From contig QZCP01000060.1 in assembly GCA_003956705.1 (NCBI GenBank), forward strand, positions 43,610 through 107,609: 64,000 bases of DNA, in the 5' to 3' direction. Source of the DNA: Brevipalpus yothersi (lineage: Eukaryota > Arthropoda > Arachnida > Trombidiformes > Tenuipalpidae). Below the pieces are notes generated by a model, which saw only the letters and a list, made by a program, of their open reading frames with translations, was not told the origin of the DNA and ran no database searches. Positions 45,801 through 58,027 of this stretch are shown here, in pieces (positions within the stretch are counted from its first letter, which is position 1; each line of letters opens with the position of its first letter). Position numbers and translations under genes: made by a program.

Positions 45801-46091
45801 TAAGGTGGGCCAAAAGTTTCTCGTCCTGATGAAATTGAGTTGGAAGCCACAAAATAAGGCTTTTCGATGATTTTCCACCACCAGATCCTTATTGCCTTAT
45901 TGAATCATTGTATCGTCAATAATCATGAAATTAATCAGATTTTTGACCATGATAGATGGAAATTTTGAAGTAATCAGACTTGTTTGGTGAGATATGGCGG
46001 TGAAAAATTATCGAACAGCTCTATTTTGTGGCCAAAAAATATCGGCTTCCAACTCAATTTTATCAGGACGAGAAACTTTTGGCCCTGTATA
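45801..46091. mobile_element. MITE-like element with long terminal inverted repeats
   Basis: The outer 42 bases at 45807-45848 and 46044-46085 are reverse complements with one mismatch (GGGCCAAAAGTTTCTCGTCC end). Similarity continues inward (ACAAAATA..GCT.TTCGAT.ATTTT.CACC), interrupted by a short insertion in the right arm, so each arm is about 90-100 bases around a loop of about 100. The ends look like Tc1/mariner termini (GGGCCAAAAGT) and TA dinucleotides flank both sides (target-site duplication TA is likely but short). No transposase is encoded, so this is a non-autonomous element. Confidence 0.8.
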
Positions 46092-46165
46092 TGATCAACT
46101 GAAGCATCAAATAATCGAAACACTTGGATGGAAATGGCTACTACTTATTCAAACTACCAACGAAA

Positions 46166-46321
46166 AAGGAAAGAGAAAGAGAAAGAGAAAGAGAAAGAGA
46201 AAGAGAAAGAGAAAGAGAAAGAGAAAGAGAAAGAGAAAGAGAAAGAGAAAGAGAAAGAGAAAGAGAAAGAGAAAGAGAAAGAGAAAGAGAAAGAGAAAGA
46301 GAAAGAGAAAGAGAAAGAGAG
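46166..46321. repeat. (GAGAAA)n hexanucleotide array
   Basis: About 26 near-perfect copies of a purine hexamer. Several reading frames on both strands are open through it, giving artefactual Lys/Arg/Glu- or Leu/Phe/Ser-rich translations. It starts about 75 bases beyond the MITE-like element. Confidence 0.97.
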
Positions 46322-46968
46322 AATACATTTGATGCACATTTATATTAACAGCAGAAATCTGCACCATACATATTGAGGGAAGGAGACAAAGTGAGAATGA
46401 AACGGAACAGTTTCGAACGATTGGAAAAACTTGAGTTGAAGAATGTCAAGGTATCGAAGGAACCGAGAGTTTTTTCTCTGATAGAACGGAAACTAGCCAA
46501 TCATTGGTCTGAAGGTTCGAAATTTTCAATTCCAGAGATCATGCAATGAACTCTGCTTACTTGTATGCATCTCACTAGACTTTGATTCATTTGGTTCCTG
46601 GAAAGTTGTTACAGATTTCGATTCCCTCTGATTTTATAAACTACAATTCATTGAACTAATTGAGCACAGCAGGTGGAAATTTGACTAGAGAGCTGGGTTA
46701 CTCGAGCAATTCAAGTTAAAGAAAATTAGACAGCCAAAACAGTTGAAATCTGTGTACTAATTAATCTGTGAATCGATCGAGATTGGTACCTAATACATGG
46801 GAGGAAACATGCATCTTGATTCACCATGGAATAATGATGTGGCTCGAGAGACTGATCTAAAAATTTGGCACCTCAACAGCTACATAAAGAGGAAAATCGA
46901 GTGAAAAGTAATCATTCAGCGAATCATCGAACTTGCTTCACTTTGTTTGCAAATTCACCAAACTCAAT

Positions 46969-47283
46969 ATGTATACCCAAGTTGTTTGTGCCTCTATTCT
47001 TTTCTCAATGATCTGTGCTTCTGATGTTCATCGTCAACAAGAACATGGCCCTGTGATCGAAGATCATGTCAAAGATTCGAGGCCAAATCCATTTCACTCG
47101 GATCCAACTAAGCCAGATTTTGCTCATCAATATCCTCGTAATTCATCATCTCAATATAAGCCGATGTCTTTGATGAGTCTGGTAACACTGTTAGCAAATA
47201 TGGGTGGCAGAGAAGACTTGAATCAAAACGATACCATGAACAGTTACAGATATGATCATCAGCGTGGCAAAGAGAATGCTTGA
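46969..47283 (+). CDS. Small putative secreted protein, unknown
   Basis: A 104-residue frame starting MYTQVVCASILFSMICA, a plausible signal peptide with cleavage before SDVHRQQ. The mature part is hydrophilic, Pro/Asn/Ser-rich, without Cys, and has no dibasic pair placed for an obvious neuropeptide; it contains one hydrophobic stretch (LMSLVTLLANMGG). I do not recognise it. Its position right of the receptor cluster is the only context. It may be a fast-evolving secreted peptide or a chance frame. Confidence 0.35.
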   Translation: MYTQVVCASILFSMICASDVHRQQEHGPVIEDHVKDSRPNPFHSDPTKPDFAHQYPRNSSSQYKPMSLMSLVTLLANMGGREDLNQNDTMNSYRYDHQRGKENA

Positions 47284-49221
47284 AATAGGACTAATAGATC
47301 CCGATTGCCTTGCAGAAAGCGAGGACAATTCGGTTTCGACGGCTGTTGAAATATTTCTTCAAACTTTGTTCATCGCTGTTGTGACGCTTTTCTACCTTCA
47401 ACGCGATCCACAGGGTTTTTTACAGCTATGAATAACGTCAAGCTGGCGTTATGTAATTTAGTCAAGTCAATTGTGAATTCTATGCCGTCAGGATAATTAT
47501 ATCAACAGTTAGACTGACTTTTGTTCACTTCAAATCTGACAATTAAAAATTGATCCAAGTATAACTTTCCAAGAGATGTGATTTTCATCATGTTCCAAGC
47601 GTATACGATCATCAGGTGTTTGTCACTTCTCATTATACTGGAGAGGAGTATCGCAACTATTACTTTTCCAAAGTTACAATTATTCATCATTGATGATCAT
47701 TATAGACTTTCCAATTAATTGAAACTTGATAGAGATATTTTTTTCATCAATCAAGTATGAATATGTAGGAAGAACAACGCAAATAGCATGGGGAAAGAAG
47801 AGGACCAGAAATCGCTGGTCTTCTTCGTTCATATCGACTCGAATAAAGCATCTGTTCGGTAAACAGTAGGAATCTTTGGGGTTTATATTGACATTCATCT
47901 CTAATAAATGGAATATATTCAAAAAAATTTTTCAAATTCTCATCCAATTCTCTTTGACATTGAAATATTCAGACAGCACAATTAGTCTAGACATGTGGTC
48001 TATTGAGAGTAAATTTTCCCAAGTTTCCTAGTTCTCAAGCTCACGTAATGCCTAAGAATGCGAATGTTCAAATTAAGAAATTTATCAGAATATCTGAGCG
48101 ACAGCTACTAACTTGAATCTAGATATTGAATCAATAATGATAGGCAAATTCTATCAATGGAATCCCAATCAATGTAGGGAAAAATCTGGAAACCAAGATT
48201 GACAAATGAAGAACCCTCATTCGAATCTACCTGTAAGTTGTCTCAGACGGAATGATCCAACAGCTATCAAGGTTGCGAAAGTTTTGAACACCTTACTTAT
48301 AATACAGTTCAGAAACAGCTAATCGAAGAATTCCCCGAAAAATACAATCAATCAAAATATCTTCACAGATATAAATGTATGTGAGCAATTGAAAAAATAC
48401 TTTTTCACCAACTCTGGACCTTTTGCAAGTCAGGTAGCTGAATTCTATCGATTCTTGCTTTAACAGTTATAGTCATCATCCTCATAGAGCACTTTTGATC
48501 AAGTTTTCAGTTTCTAAATAATTAATTTTGACAGTACAGCATCTTAGATATCTAAGGAGAGTGACTCGATGATTGAGAGAGGTAAAATAAAAGGTAGACT
48601 ACAGCAAGAACAGTTCGGCTAGGCAAGAAGAAATTTTTCTAAAAAGCTTTAGGAATCATCCGTTTCCTTGACCTTTTATCACTTCCTTCTGACATTTTTC
48701 CAGCTCAAACTGCAACAGCTAGTATCTTGAAATATTTCACTATTCAATTTTTCGGATCAGTAGAAATTTTCTTTTGAATTTCATTCAATTTGCATAATTT
48801 TTCTCCCTAAATCGCATGAATTCACAATTCTAAACCTTGATCATATTGAATTTTGACTCTCTTTTTCGAAATCAGATTTTGCTCATCAAAATCATTAAAA
48901 GAGTCTAATAAATCGTTATCTTTACAAGGTTGGCTACAAAATTCTGAACAGTAAATATCACTCGAGATAAGATTCTCCTGCCGGATAATTCTCCGATAGA
49001 TTAGATGATATTCCCAAAAAATTGTTTCATTTCAACAATCTGAAAGTTTTCGATAGTATCAAATTGATACAAACTTGGCGCACTTTTTTGCTCTACTATT
49101 GCACATGTTGAAGTCACATTGTGATGAATGTTTGGATGATGATTTAAATTGCTATCTATTTAATTGTGAATTGTGTGTGTATGTGTTTATCGATTGATTT
49201 ACCATTGTAGTGTTGGACACA
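47284..49221. other. Spacer upstream of MTR4
   Basis: About 1.9 kb of AT-rich DNA. A 59-codon frame overlaps its left end (47251-47430) with one hydrophobic stretch but is otherwise unsupported. Nothing else is recognisable until the MTR4 promoter. Confidence 0.45.
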
Positions 49222-52200
49222 ATGGATACTAGTATTTTTGATGTGTTCGATGAGCCATGTGAGGTGGAAGAACCCAAATCTAAACGAGTCAAAGTGGGTG
49301 ATGATGGCGGTGAAGATGGACATATCGTCAAGATACAAGATGAGCCGCCGGTTGTTGAGATCCCGCCTGAACAGTCGATCAAAATTGATGATATTGCTGT
49401 CGATGATGATGAGCCGATGGAGATTAAATCAGACTTGATAGAGGATAAAGAGGGGGTTGATGCCATCGACATAGATCAACTTCATCCGAAAGCAAGTATA
49501 CACGAACTGTCAACCGAAGGTGGTTGTCTTCATGAGGTTGTGTGTCCGAATGATGTCGATTATGTGCCACTTCATGATCCACGAGATAATGAAGGATATC
49601 AGCCGGCCAAAAAGTATGAATTTTCATTGGATCCATTTCAACGTGAAGCCATACTTTGTATTGAAAATAATCAAAGTGTTTTGGTGTCCGCACACACTTC
49701 GGCTGGTAAAACGGTGGTTGCTGAGTATGCCATTGCAATGTCTTTGCGAGACAAACAGAGAGTTATTTATACAACACCAATCAAAGCATTGAGTAATCAA
49801 AAGTATAGAGAATTTTTTGAAGAATTTCGGGATGTTGGTCTGATCACTGGTGATGTGACAATCAATCCATCAGCTTCATGTTTGATTATGACGACTGAAA
49901 TTTTGCGTCTTATGCTTTTCCGAGGAAGCGATATAATGAGAGAAGTTGGTTGGGTTATTTTTGATGAAATTCATTATATGCGAGATAAGGAGAGAGGAGT
50001 TGTATGGGAAGAGACCATTATTCTACTTCCTGACACTGTTCATCATGTTTTCCTATCAGCTACCATCCCAAACGCCAGACAATTTGCTGAATGGATTTCT
50101 CATCTTCATCATCAAGCTTGTCATGTAGTTTACACCGATTATAGACCTGTTCCTTTACAACATTATATTTACCCTTCTGGTGGTGATGGACTTCACTTGG
50201 TTGTCGATGAAAATGGAGTGTTTCGTGAAGCTAGTTTCATGAAAGCAATGAGCTCTTTGGCCAATGCCGGTGACGCAGCTCGAGGAGATGGTGTTCGAAA
50301 AATTAAGCCAACTGGAGGTATATACAGAGTTACTATGATAAATAATTCTGTAGATTTCAACTTAGGCTTTGATTTTCTTCTTTTTTTCAGAACAATCAAA
50401 TTGTTTCAAGATCATCAGAACGGTGATGGAGAAAAACTTGGCTCCCGTGATTGTGTTCAGTTTTAGTAAAAAAGAATGCGAAGCTTACGCTGTTGAGATG
50501 AGCCGGTTAGATTTCAATACCTGTGAGTATTGAGTTTTCCACTGCTAAGAATTTTCAATAATGTTGACTTCTATTTAGCCAAAGAAAAAGAACTGGTTGG
50601 AGAAGTATTTACAAATGCTATCGACATTCTCAGTGAAGAAGATAAAAAATTACCTCAAGTGGAACATGTTTTACCTCTCCTGAAGAGAGGTATTGGAATC
50701 CATCACAGTGGTCTGTTACCTATCATTAAAGAGACAATTGAAATCCTCTTTGGTGAAGGCTTGATCAAAGCTCTTTTTGCAACTGAAACTTTTGCAATGG
50801 GTCTGAATATGCCTGCACGTACAGTTGTGTTCACCAATGCTAGAAAGTTTGATGGCAAAGATTTCAGAGTGATCTCCTCTGGCGAATACATTCAGATGAG
50901 TGGTAGAGCAGGACGTCGAGGTATTGATGACAAAGGTATTGTCATCTTGATGATGGACGATCAAATGGGTGCAAACATTGCTAAAAATTTGATCAAAGGA
51001 CAACCGGATCCTATCAACAGTGCTTTCCATTTGACTTACAATATGGTTCTCAATCTTTTGAGAGTGGAAGATGTAAATCCAGAATATATGCTTCAACACA
51101 GTTTCTTCCAATTTCAGCATTATGCTCAATTACCAGAACTTTTTGAAAGTGAGTATATTTTGTTTATTATACTGGAGTTGACTCAATTTCAATACTCTCA
51201 TGTCCTCAGAATTGAAGAAACTTCAAGAGGAATTCGATGCATTGCAAGTAACTGATGAACAAAGTGTGAGCAATTATTTCAAGATAAAGTCACATCATGC
51301 CGAATTGTCCGAAAGATTTCTCGAATATCTCCGAAAACCTATTTACATTCTTCCTTTCCTTCAACCTGGACGACTCTTGAAAGTAAGTCCAATGACTGTG
51401 TTTACCTCATTTTATTTTCCAAATTTTTCATTTCCTAATCAATCTTCTTTCCGTTCTTTTTAGTTTATAAGTGATGATGGTTTTGACCTTGGTTGGGGTG
51501 TTCTACTGAATTATAATAAAAAAGTCAACAAGAAGAAGAATCCAGTGATCGATGATACCACTGTTTTCACACTGGATATATTGATAAATCTGGACAAGAA
51601 CGCTGAGCGCAATGGTGTTTTTCGAGCTCCCTCAAACAGTTCCGATGGTGAAATGAAGATCATGACTCTCTCATTGGACAATGTGAGAGCGATTAGTTCA
51701 GCTCGTATCTACATTCCTGAGGATCTCAAAAATTATGACAGCAGACAATCCGTCAGCAGATCAATCAGAGCTGTGGGAGATAGATTTAAAGGCAAAATTC
51801 CTCTACTCGACCCAATAGAGGATATGAAAATTAAAGATAAAGATTTCAAGCCTCTGGTCAAAAAGATAGAAGAGGATGAAAAACGTTTATCAGATTTCAA
51901 GAAGATTCCTGATTCATCGATCGAAGTTTTTTCCAAAAAGCAAGAAATTTCCGACAAAATTAAGAATGTCAAAGCAGAACTTCGTAAAGCCCAAAGTCTT
52001 CTTCAAATGGACGAGCTTAAATGCAGGAAGCGAGTACTTAGAAGATTAGGTTATTGTACAGCCTCAGATGTGATTGAAATCAAAGGACGAGTTGCTTGTG
52101 AGATAACTTCTGGTGATGAACTTCTTATCACAGAAATGCTCTTCAATGGATTATTCAACGATCTCAATCCCTATCAAATAAATGCTCTCTTAAGCTGTTT

Positions 52201-52594
52201 TGTGTTCGAGGAAAAGTCAGAAGCTATGCCCAAACTGACACAAGAGCTCGAGCAGCCTCTAAGACAAATGCAAGAACTTGCAAGAAGAATAGCAACTGTA
52301 TCAAAAGAAGCTAGACTCGAAATAGATGAAGAGAAATACATCGAATCCTTCAAGCCAACTCTCATGGATGTGATATATGCATGGAGTAAAGGAGCTTCGT
52401 TCTCTCAACTCTGTAAGATGACTGATGTATTTGAAGGATCAATTATACGGTGTATGAGACGTCTTGAAGAATTGCTTCGACAAATGATTCAAGCTTCCAA
52501 AGTGATAGGGAATACAGATCTAGAAAATAAATTTGCTGAGGCTGATAAATTAATCAAAAGGGATATAGGCTTCGCCGCAAGTCTTTATTTGTAA
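49222..52594 (+). CDS. Mtrex: MTR4/MTREX, exosome-associated RNA helicase
   Basis: MTR4 is the nuclear Ski2-like DExH helicase that unwinds RNA for the exosome, in TRAMP, NEXT and PAXT complexes, and in rRNA maturation. Exons 49222-50317, 50391-50522, 50579-51148, 51210-51382 and 51464-52594 join in frame through four introns of 56-81 bases to give 1033 residues (human about 1042). The acidic N-terminus is followed by the RecA1 domain with Walker A SAHTSAGKT (from residue 156), DEIHYMRD (from 248) and SATIPN. RecA2 has FATETFAMGLNMPARTV and QMSGRAGRRG. The arch/KOW region is shorter than in human. The C-terminal winged-helix and helical-bundle domains (MDELKCRKRVLRRLGY, CEITSGDELL, GSIIRCMRRLEELLRQM, ending FAASLYL) are very conserved. 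The ATG at 49222 (MDTSIFD) is chosen over the open frame before it. Certain identification. Confidence 0.96.
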
Positions 52595-54605
52595 AGTAAA
52601 TCATCAAGTATCAATAACTTGGATATTTCATTGTTGCATCTGTATTTTATAAAAAAACTCTTGTTACTCACTAAGAAACTTATTATTTCACCCCTTTTGG
52701 TACTCATCTATTTATGTATAAACGTAAGGCTCTTCTTTGACTAATCCTTTTTCTTTGTATAAATATAATCAGAGTTCTGAGAGATACATCCTGCATGATT
52801 TGAGGGGCAAGAAAAATATTTATCATATTTTCTACTATGAAAAGTCTCTCCTTTCGATTCATGGTAAGATTTTTCACAGGGCCATAACTTCATTTGCTCT
52901 CCAGTTACAAATGTTGTAGAGGAGGAATTTCAATTATGTCCAGCTTCATTAAGTGGAACATTTAGAGGTTTCATCGGAGCCATTATTTGAGCCAATATTG
53001 CAGGTGTCTTGGCAATTCGTTTGAAAAATCTGACGACTAAATTTCGAATTCGTATTAACTTATGGTAAAAATTCATCTGATTTTCAAACTGATATAAATA
53101 TTCTCTCTATTCTGAAGAGATATGAGACTGATCCGAGCTGCGAGGTTTAAAAACAATCACTTTTCAAGATGTACTCAAAAATGAAGGAGAGCTCACAAGT
53201 TGTCTCTGTATAATTCGGCTACCCTCAGAGCTGATTTGTGTGAATGATTCAGTTCAGATTACCATTTCGATGGAAAATTTCCTTTGGAAATTTTCAGGAA
53301 GTATGATTCAACCACATCCTTCAATGAGCTGATCGCCATTCCAGCATTATGCTCACATAATGCTCAATCGGATATTGACTGATACACCAATGAGTGGGCT
53401 TAAGAACAAATATATACATGTATGTACATGAATTTTGAGGGAAGCTCTAACAATCAGTTCAATTATTTCCTATCATTGTATTATAGGAGTAATAATGATC
53501 ATGAGTGTAAAAATTGCCGGATTTTTTTCAAATATCGACGATAAGACTCGTGATTTTTCAACTCCATGACAAAGCGCAACTGATCGTCGAATGTACTCAA
53601 ATTCGGCTCTCTTAGTTGTATTGTTGATCAGAAATTTAAATGAAAGTAATACATAAGTTAGAATGAAAATCAAACACTTTCCTCTAATATTCAAGTTGAG
53701 AGTGTGGCCTGATGAAAGTACTCAATCAATCTTCAAGAACAATTGCAAGTGATTTGGAAAAAAGGGTAAATGCATGAAATCGGTTGAGCTTTTGATTGCC
53801 AGAGTTACAAATTCTGAAGAGTTTAGATAGATTTATCGAATCAATCAACAAGAATCGGGAGTTCCAAAACTATGATCCACATAGGGTGAAGTATTTAATG
53901 TCCGAGCTATTGGAGAAGCTCTATCGGAGACAAGGAAATGAGAGCATAAAAATGGTTTTTACAAACATGAGTTTTATTCTTCGTTTGAGATTATTGAGCT
54001 ATTTGAGCCCATTGGTCATTTGCCAAAAATAATTGCCTTAAATTTCTAGAGTCTAGAAAACGAAGATGTATTATAAATAGGAGGAACAAACAAAAAGAAA
54101 CAAGTCTTTCGAAAATGCATGAATCGTTTTCTTCGATATCCCGTTGAAAGATAGTGGAGATGGGCGCAGGGTATGATATGATTGTGTGAATCGGAGCAAG
54201 GACCAGATGTTGATCAACCTGGAGATGAAGATTCGAATGCATAGGTTTCAAGTCAAATTTTCTGTAAGAGCAGGAAGATGAGTGCGCTTGGAGAGGAGTA
54301 TATGGCAGTGGGACATCATATAAAATAGCCATAGAAGCCAGTTTGGCCAACATTGAAGGTAAAAATTTAAGACAAAGTCTGAATCAAAATCCTGGTTTTC
54401 TCCAGTTTCGATAAAAAATGAGTCCATTATTGAAGTATCAAAATTGACGAGGAATTGTTCTTTTGGTAAACGCAGGAAGGCGATTTGCACAACATTCCCG
54501 TAGATATGGAGTGAAGCTAGCGGATCGGCTAGCATTCAAGCACACAACTTCGTCCTGATCTTGAAGGGATAATTCTTGTTCTTCACAAAAAATTTCCTAC
54601 AAGTA
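52595..54605. other. Spacer between convergent MTR4 and RhoGEF
   Basis: 2 kb of AT-rich DNA with several unsupported open frames (for example 53796-54032 and 54248-54535). No gene, RNA or repeat is recognisable. Confidence 0.45.
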
Positions 54606-54882
54606 TTAAAGCTTGTATTCCCAAATTATACAATGAGCATGTTGACTTGAATATGAGTTATCTTGACACCCGCGCTTGTATCCATTTCCACCGGTCATCA
54701 GGAGCGCAGTTTTGAGATTGGCCATAGGATTTGCAGATCCATTTGCATTGTAAGCATTTGGATTGCGTTGGTTAAGAGCTGCAGGCGCATTGGCCATGTT
54801 AGGTTCTGATCCATGCGTAGCTGACTTAGCTCTCTTAGAATCATATAAGGAATTCGCAGCCATCCGAGATTGCTGCTGTTGC

Positions 54883-54913
<31 letters not shown>

Positions 54914-56815
54914 GAGCAAGATTCTGTTGAGGATAGATTTGATGCTTTCCAGCAGTCATCATCGTTCCGGGAATGACGCTGGGATGACCTTCCTTAGGCG
55001 AAGTATGAGCAGAACCTTGCTGTTGAGCTTGCTGACCTTGTTGAGTGGGTCCTTGTTGAGCTTGACCACTGCCCCCGATTAGCTGCATAGTGCTAGGAAT
55101 TGTACTTGCTGAGCCGTGTGACCGTTGTCCAGATTGGCCATCTTGGTATATGGCACTACTTGATGCACTTTCCGAAGTAGAATCATCCGATATAGTCATA
55201 TTAGAGAGATCCCATGTCATTCGAGCTGCATTAAGATTTCCACTAGGTTTTTTAACCTCATCATAACTTCCGACTTTCATCAAATCCGCATACAATCCGT
55301 AAATGGATTCCTGATCATCATTTTTACTATCCATTGTACTACCTTGACTTTTGTCCCCTCTAGAATTGTTCGATCGGTTGGGTACAGCAGGGAGAGTGAC
55401 TCCAGGCGTAAGGCTGAGTAAAATGGTTACTGGTCCTAAATGGCGATGCAATGCTACGTTCAGGCATCCGGAAACCAATGGAACCCCCTGTAGACGAGGT
55501 AATGTGAGTGTAACAATCACTCCAGTACTGGTTCCTATCCAAAGAAGCCCTCGAGTGGCAAGCATTGAGGTTACATGTATCGGCACATCCATTGGTGCAT
55601 CAGTGAGCACTCTTTTGACGTTGGGCGCCACATTGAGATCTTGTAAATGCTTGAATGTTTCTGTATGATACAATTTGATGATTGATGAATTTAATAGGCT
55701 GACCCACAGCCCAATACCACAATGAGCGAGTAAATATGGTCTTTGTTCATCTTTGGCTGAGTTATCATTCATTGAGTCACTCGATGAAAGAACATTACTC
55801 TCTGGAACCAGAGAGTAACTTTTTTCGATGGCATTTCCTTGAATTATCCAGATTTTTGTGTGACAACAAGCATACATTTCCTTTCCTATGACAAGAAGAC
55901 AAGTAATTGGCGCTTGGCTTAATTCTAGAACGGTTGGCTCTTCCAGACGATCAATTTCGAAAACATACAAGACACCAGTATTGAGACCAACGTACACAAA
56001 TTGGTGAAGCTGTTTTATACAAGACACTTCTCCAGGCACATCGAGAGCCACTATTTGACGCCATTCGCCCGGTGAATTAGCGTCCACAATGATCACTCGA
56101 TTTTCTTTCAATCCCATCCAGATCAGATCATTAGCTACCAGTTCCATGCATGTTACATGAGAATCACAGAGTTCATAGGAATGAATCAGCGACATTTCAC
56201 TCTCAATTGTATTCAAAGCACCCAATTGAGATCCATTGTCATTCACATTACAAATCCAGAGGACACCTGACCCAGGATCATCTATACCAGGAATATTATG
56301 ATACAATTTATAATGTAGGGCACAGGTCAATTGACTATTCTTGGTGGTGGCAAATATTGGCAACGATCGAACAAATAGAGGAACCCTCTGTTGAACCATG
56401 GCAGTAATATTGCCACTTGACGAAGATATACTCTCGGTGACAATATCCCAAGCAGGATTGTTTGCACGGTCAAGAGCCAATTTGGCAAGGCGCACATCAG
56501 TTAGCCAATCTTTTCTCGCCTCTGGATCGCTCAGCTGAATGCATATGGTGTCTTTGAAATTCTTTGATCGTACTCGCAATTGAAGGCAGCTTTGATCTAT
56601 CAATGTGATCTGATTATCTTTTCGGCGGATTTCGTTATGTATCTCAGTGCTCAATTGTTCGATCAATTCGTTTGATAAACCTTGATATTCATATCTTAAG
56701 GAAGTTACAAGACTCTTTATTCGACTCATGAGCTCCAGATCGTGCATCAAATTATTCAATTCTTGATACATTTTGCCGATGGTACAGTGTTGAGGTGACG
56801 AAGCAGGAGTAGAAT
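54606..56815 (-). CDS. ARHGEF10-family RhoGEF, C-terminal exon (partial)
   Basis: The last exon of a Rho guanine nucleotide exchange factor of the ARHGEF10 type, about 735 residues to the stop at 54606. It starts behind a clear acceptor (CTCATAG) with a codon split from an upstream exon, so the DH domain and the N-terminal part are missing. The exon covers the end of the PH-like region (MYQELNNLMHDL onward, PEARKDWLTDVRLAKLALDR) and the WD40-like beta-propeller with the family blocks GLWVSLLNSSIIKLYHTETFKHLQDLN and GLLWIGTSTGVIVTLTLPRLQGVPLVSG, and later ESIYGLYADL. The tail is Gln-rich and disordered, with about 15 consecutive Gln residues encoded near 54867-54914, then ends MTGGNGYKRGCQDN-x9-IIWEYKL, like the C-terminal strand of ARHGEF10. 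Such proteins activate RhoA-type GTPases at membranes. Confidence 0.83.
54867..54914 (-). repeat. Polyglutamine-coding trinucleotide repeat
   Basis: A CAG/CAA run (read on the minus strand) encoding about 15 Gln residues inside the RhoGEF tail; mostly CAA at the start of the run, mixed CAG at the end. Confidence 0.9.
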
Positions 56816-57962
56816 CTATGAGTAAATGTAAGAAAAAAGAGACAAGAATGAGCATTCATGGTAATCAAGTAATTAGATTGAGGATAACAAAATTAAAAGT
56901 CATCCGATGAAGATGCATGCTCATGTAGTTAGTAAAGCGATGTGATGGAATAATTGAGAGAGAGAGAGGAGATAAGAGGAGAGAAGAGAATTAAATTAGC
57001 GAAAGTGTGATTCAGAACATGTATGACATCAAGAAAGCTATTCCGGCTTCTTCTCGGTCTGTTCACTAAGGCTATATGCAAAGCACATCTTATTGCTGGC
57101 TTGTGATGCTGAATGAGATGAGAAAAAGAAATAAGATGTTTTACCGTAATCTTTTATACGGTCAATCAATGTGGAGCCCAAAATTGGGTGAATTCATGGT
57201 CAAGCAAAAACTTCATTCAATTTTTCTTCCCAAAAAAAGACAGACTTATCAAAACAAACTAAATTTAAAAAGGCAACAAAATTCGAGATAAAAAATCATA
57301 TCTTCCTTAGCATAGTTCAGACAAAACATCATTTTGCAAAGATCATTATTCATTTTGTAAATAAACCGTAAATTGAGTTGAACTAATATAGTCAGCCTAA
57401 ATTTACAGGAGCGTTTGCTAGATGATTTTTGTTTTGAAGATACACACATACATAACAATTGAGTTTAATGATGAAAAAGTAAGTTTAATGGAAAAATATT
57501 GTGCTAAAATGAATGTTTTTAACCTTAAGTCGGCCAAAAGAAAAATTTTTCACCCAAAGTGCTTGTATGAAAGGCAGTTTAAAAAATTCGAAAAGTAATA
57601 AATAAGTTGGCGGAATAATTCAAAAGCTTCTATCTTAGTAAATACAAAAAAAAGTTTTTGCAGCAAAATGAATCGAGTTGAGAAGATTCATCATCTGATG
57701 GAATGGCGCGAAGTTAACTCGAATGTAAGTTCTATTCAAGAATCGATTTTCGAATCATAACACAACACCAAAGTCATAAGAATAGAGAGAAAATTTAGCG
57801 CGTTCACAGTGGAACTTCGATTTTTATGGCTATGCCAAAATGCTACAGACCACGTGAGGTCATTGAATCATCATTAGAAGAGATTCAGGAAGAGAGTCAA
57901 ATGATAGCGAAGAACTTATTGAGAATACAATGAAAACCGGATATCTCACATTCATCTTCGTG

Positions 57963-57964
<2 letters not shown>

Positions 57965-58024
<60 letters not shown>
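57965..58024. repeat. (CT)n microsatellite
   Basis: A pure CT dinucleotide array of about 60 bases. Confidence 0.95.

Positions 58025-58027
<3 letters not shown>

Larger units (their letters stand above)
45625..46968. other. Spacer with mobile element and microsatellite
   Basis: Between the second ionotropic-like gene and the small secreted protein gene. Its left half is the MITE-like element and the (GAGAAA)n array; 46322-46968 is AT-rich and without visible features. Confidence 0.6.

Noticed and set aside
46149..46376. Overlapping Lys/Arg/Glu-rich and Leu/Phe/Ser-rich open frames
   Set aside because: All are translations of the pure (GAGAAA)n array and its flanks.
53796..54032. Open frame ELQILKSLDRFIES... 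between MTR4 and the RhoGEF
   Set aside because: It begins without an ATG at its ends, has no recognised similarity and no splice context.
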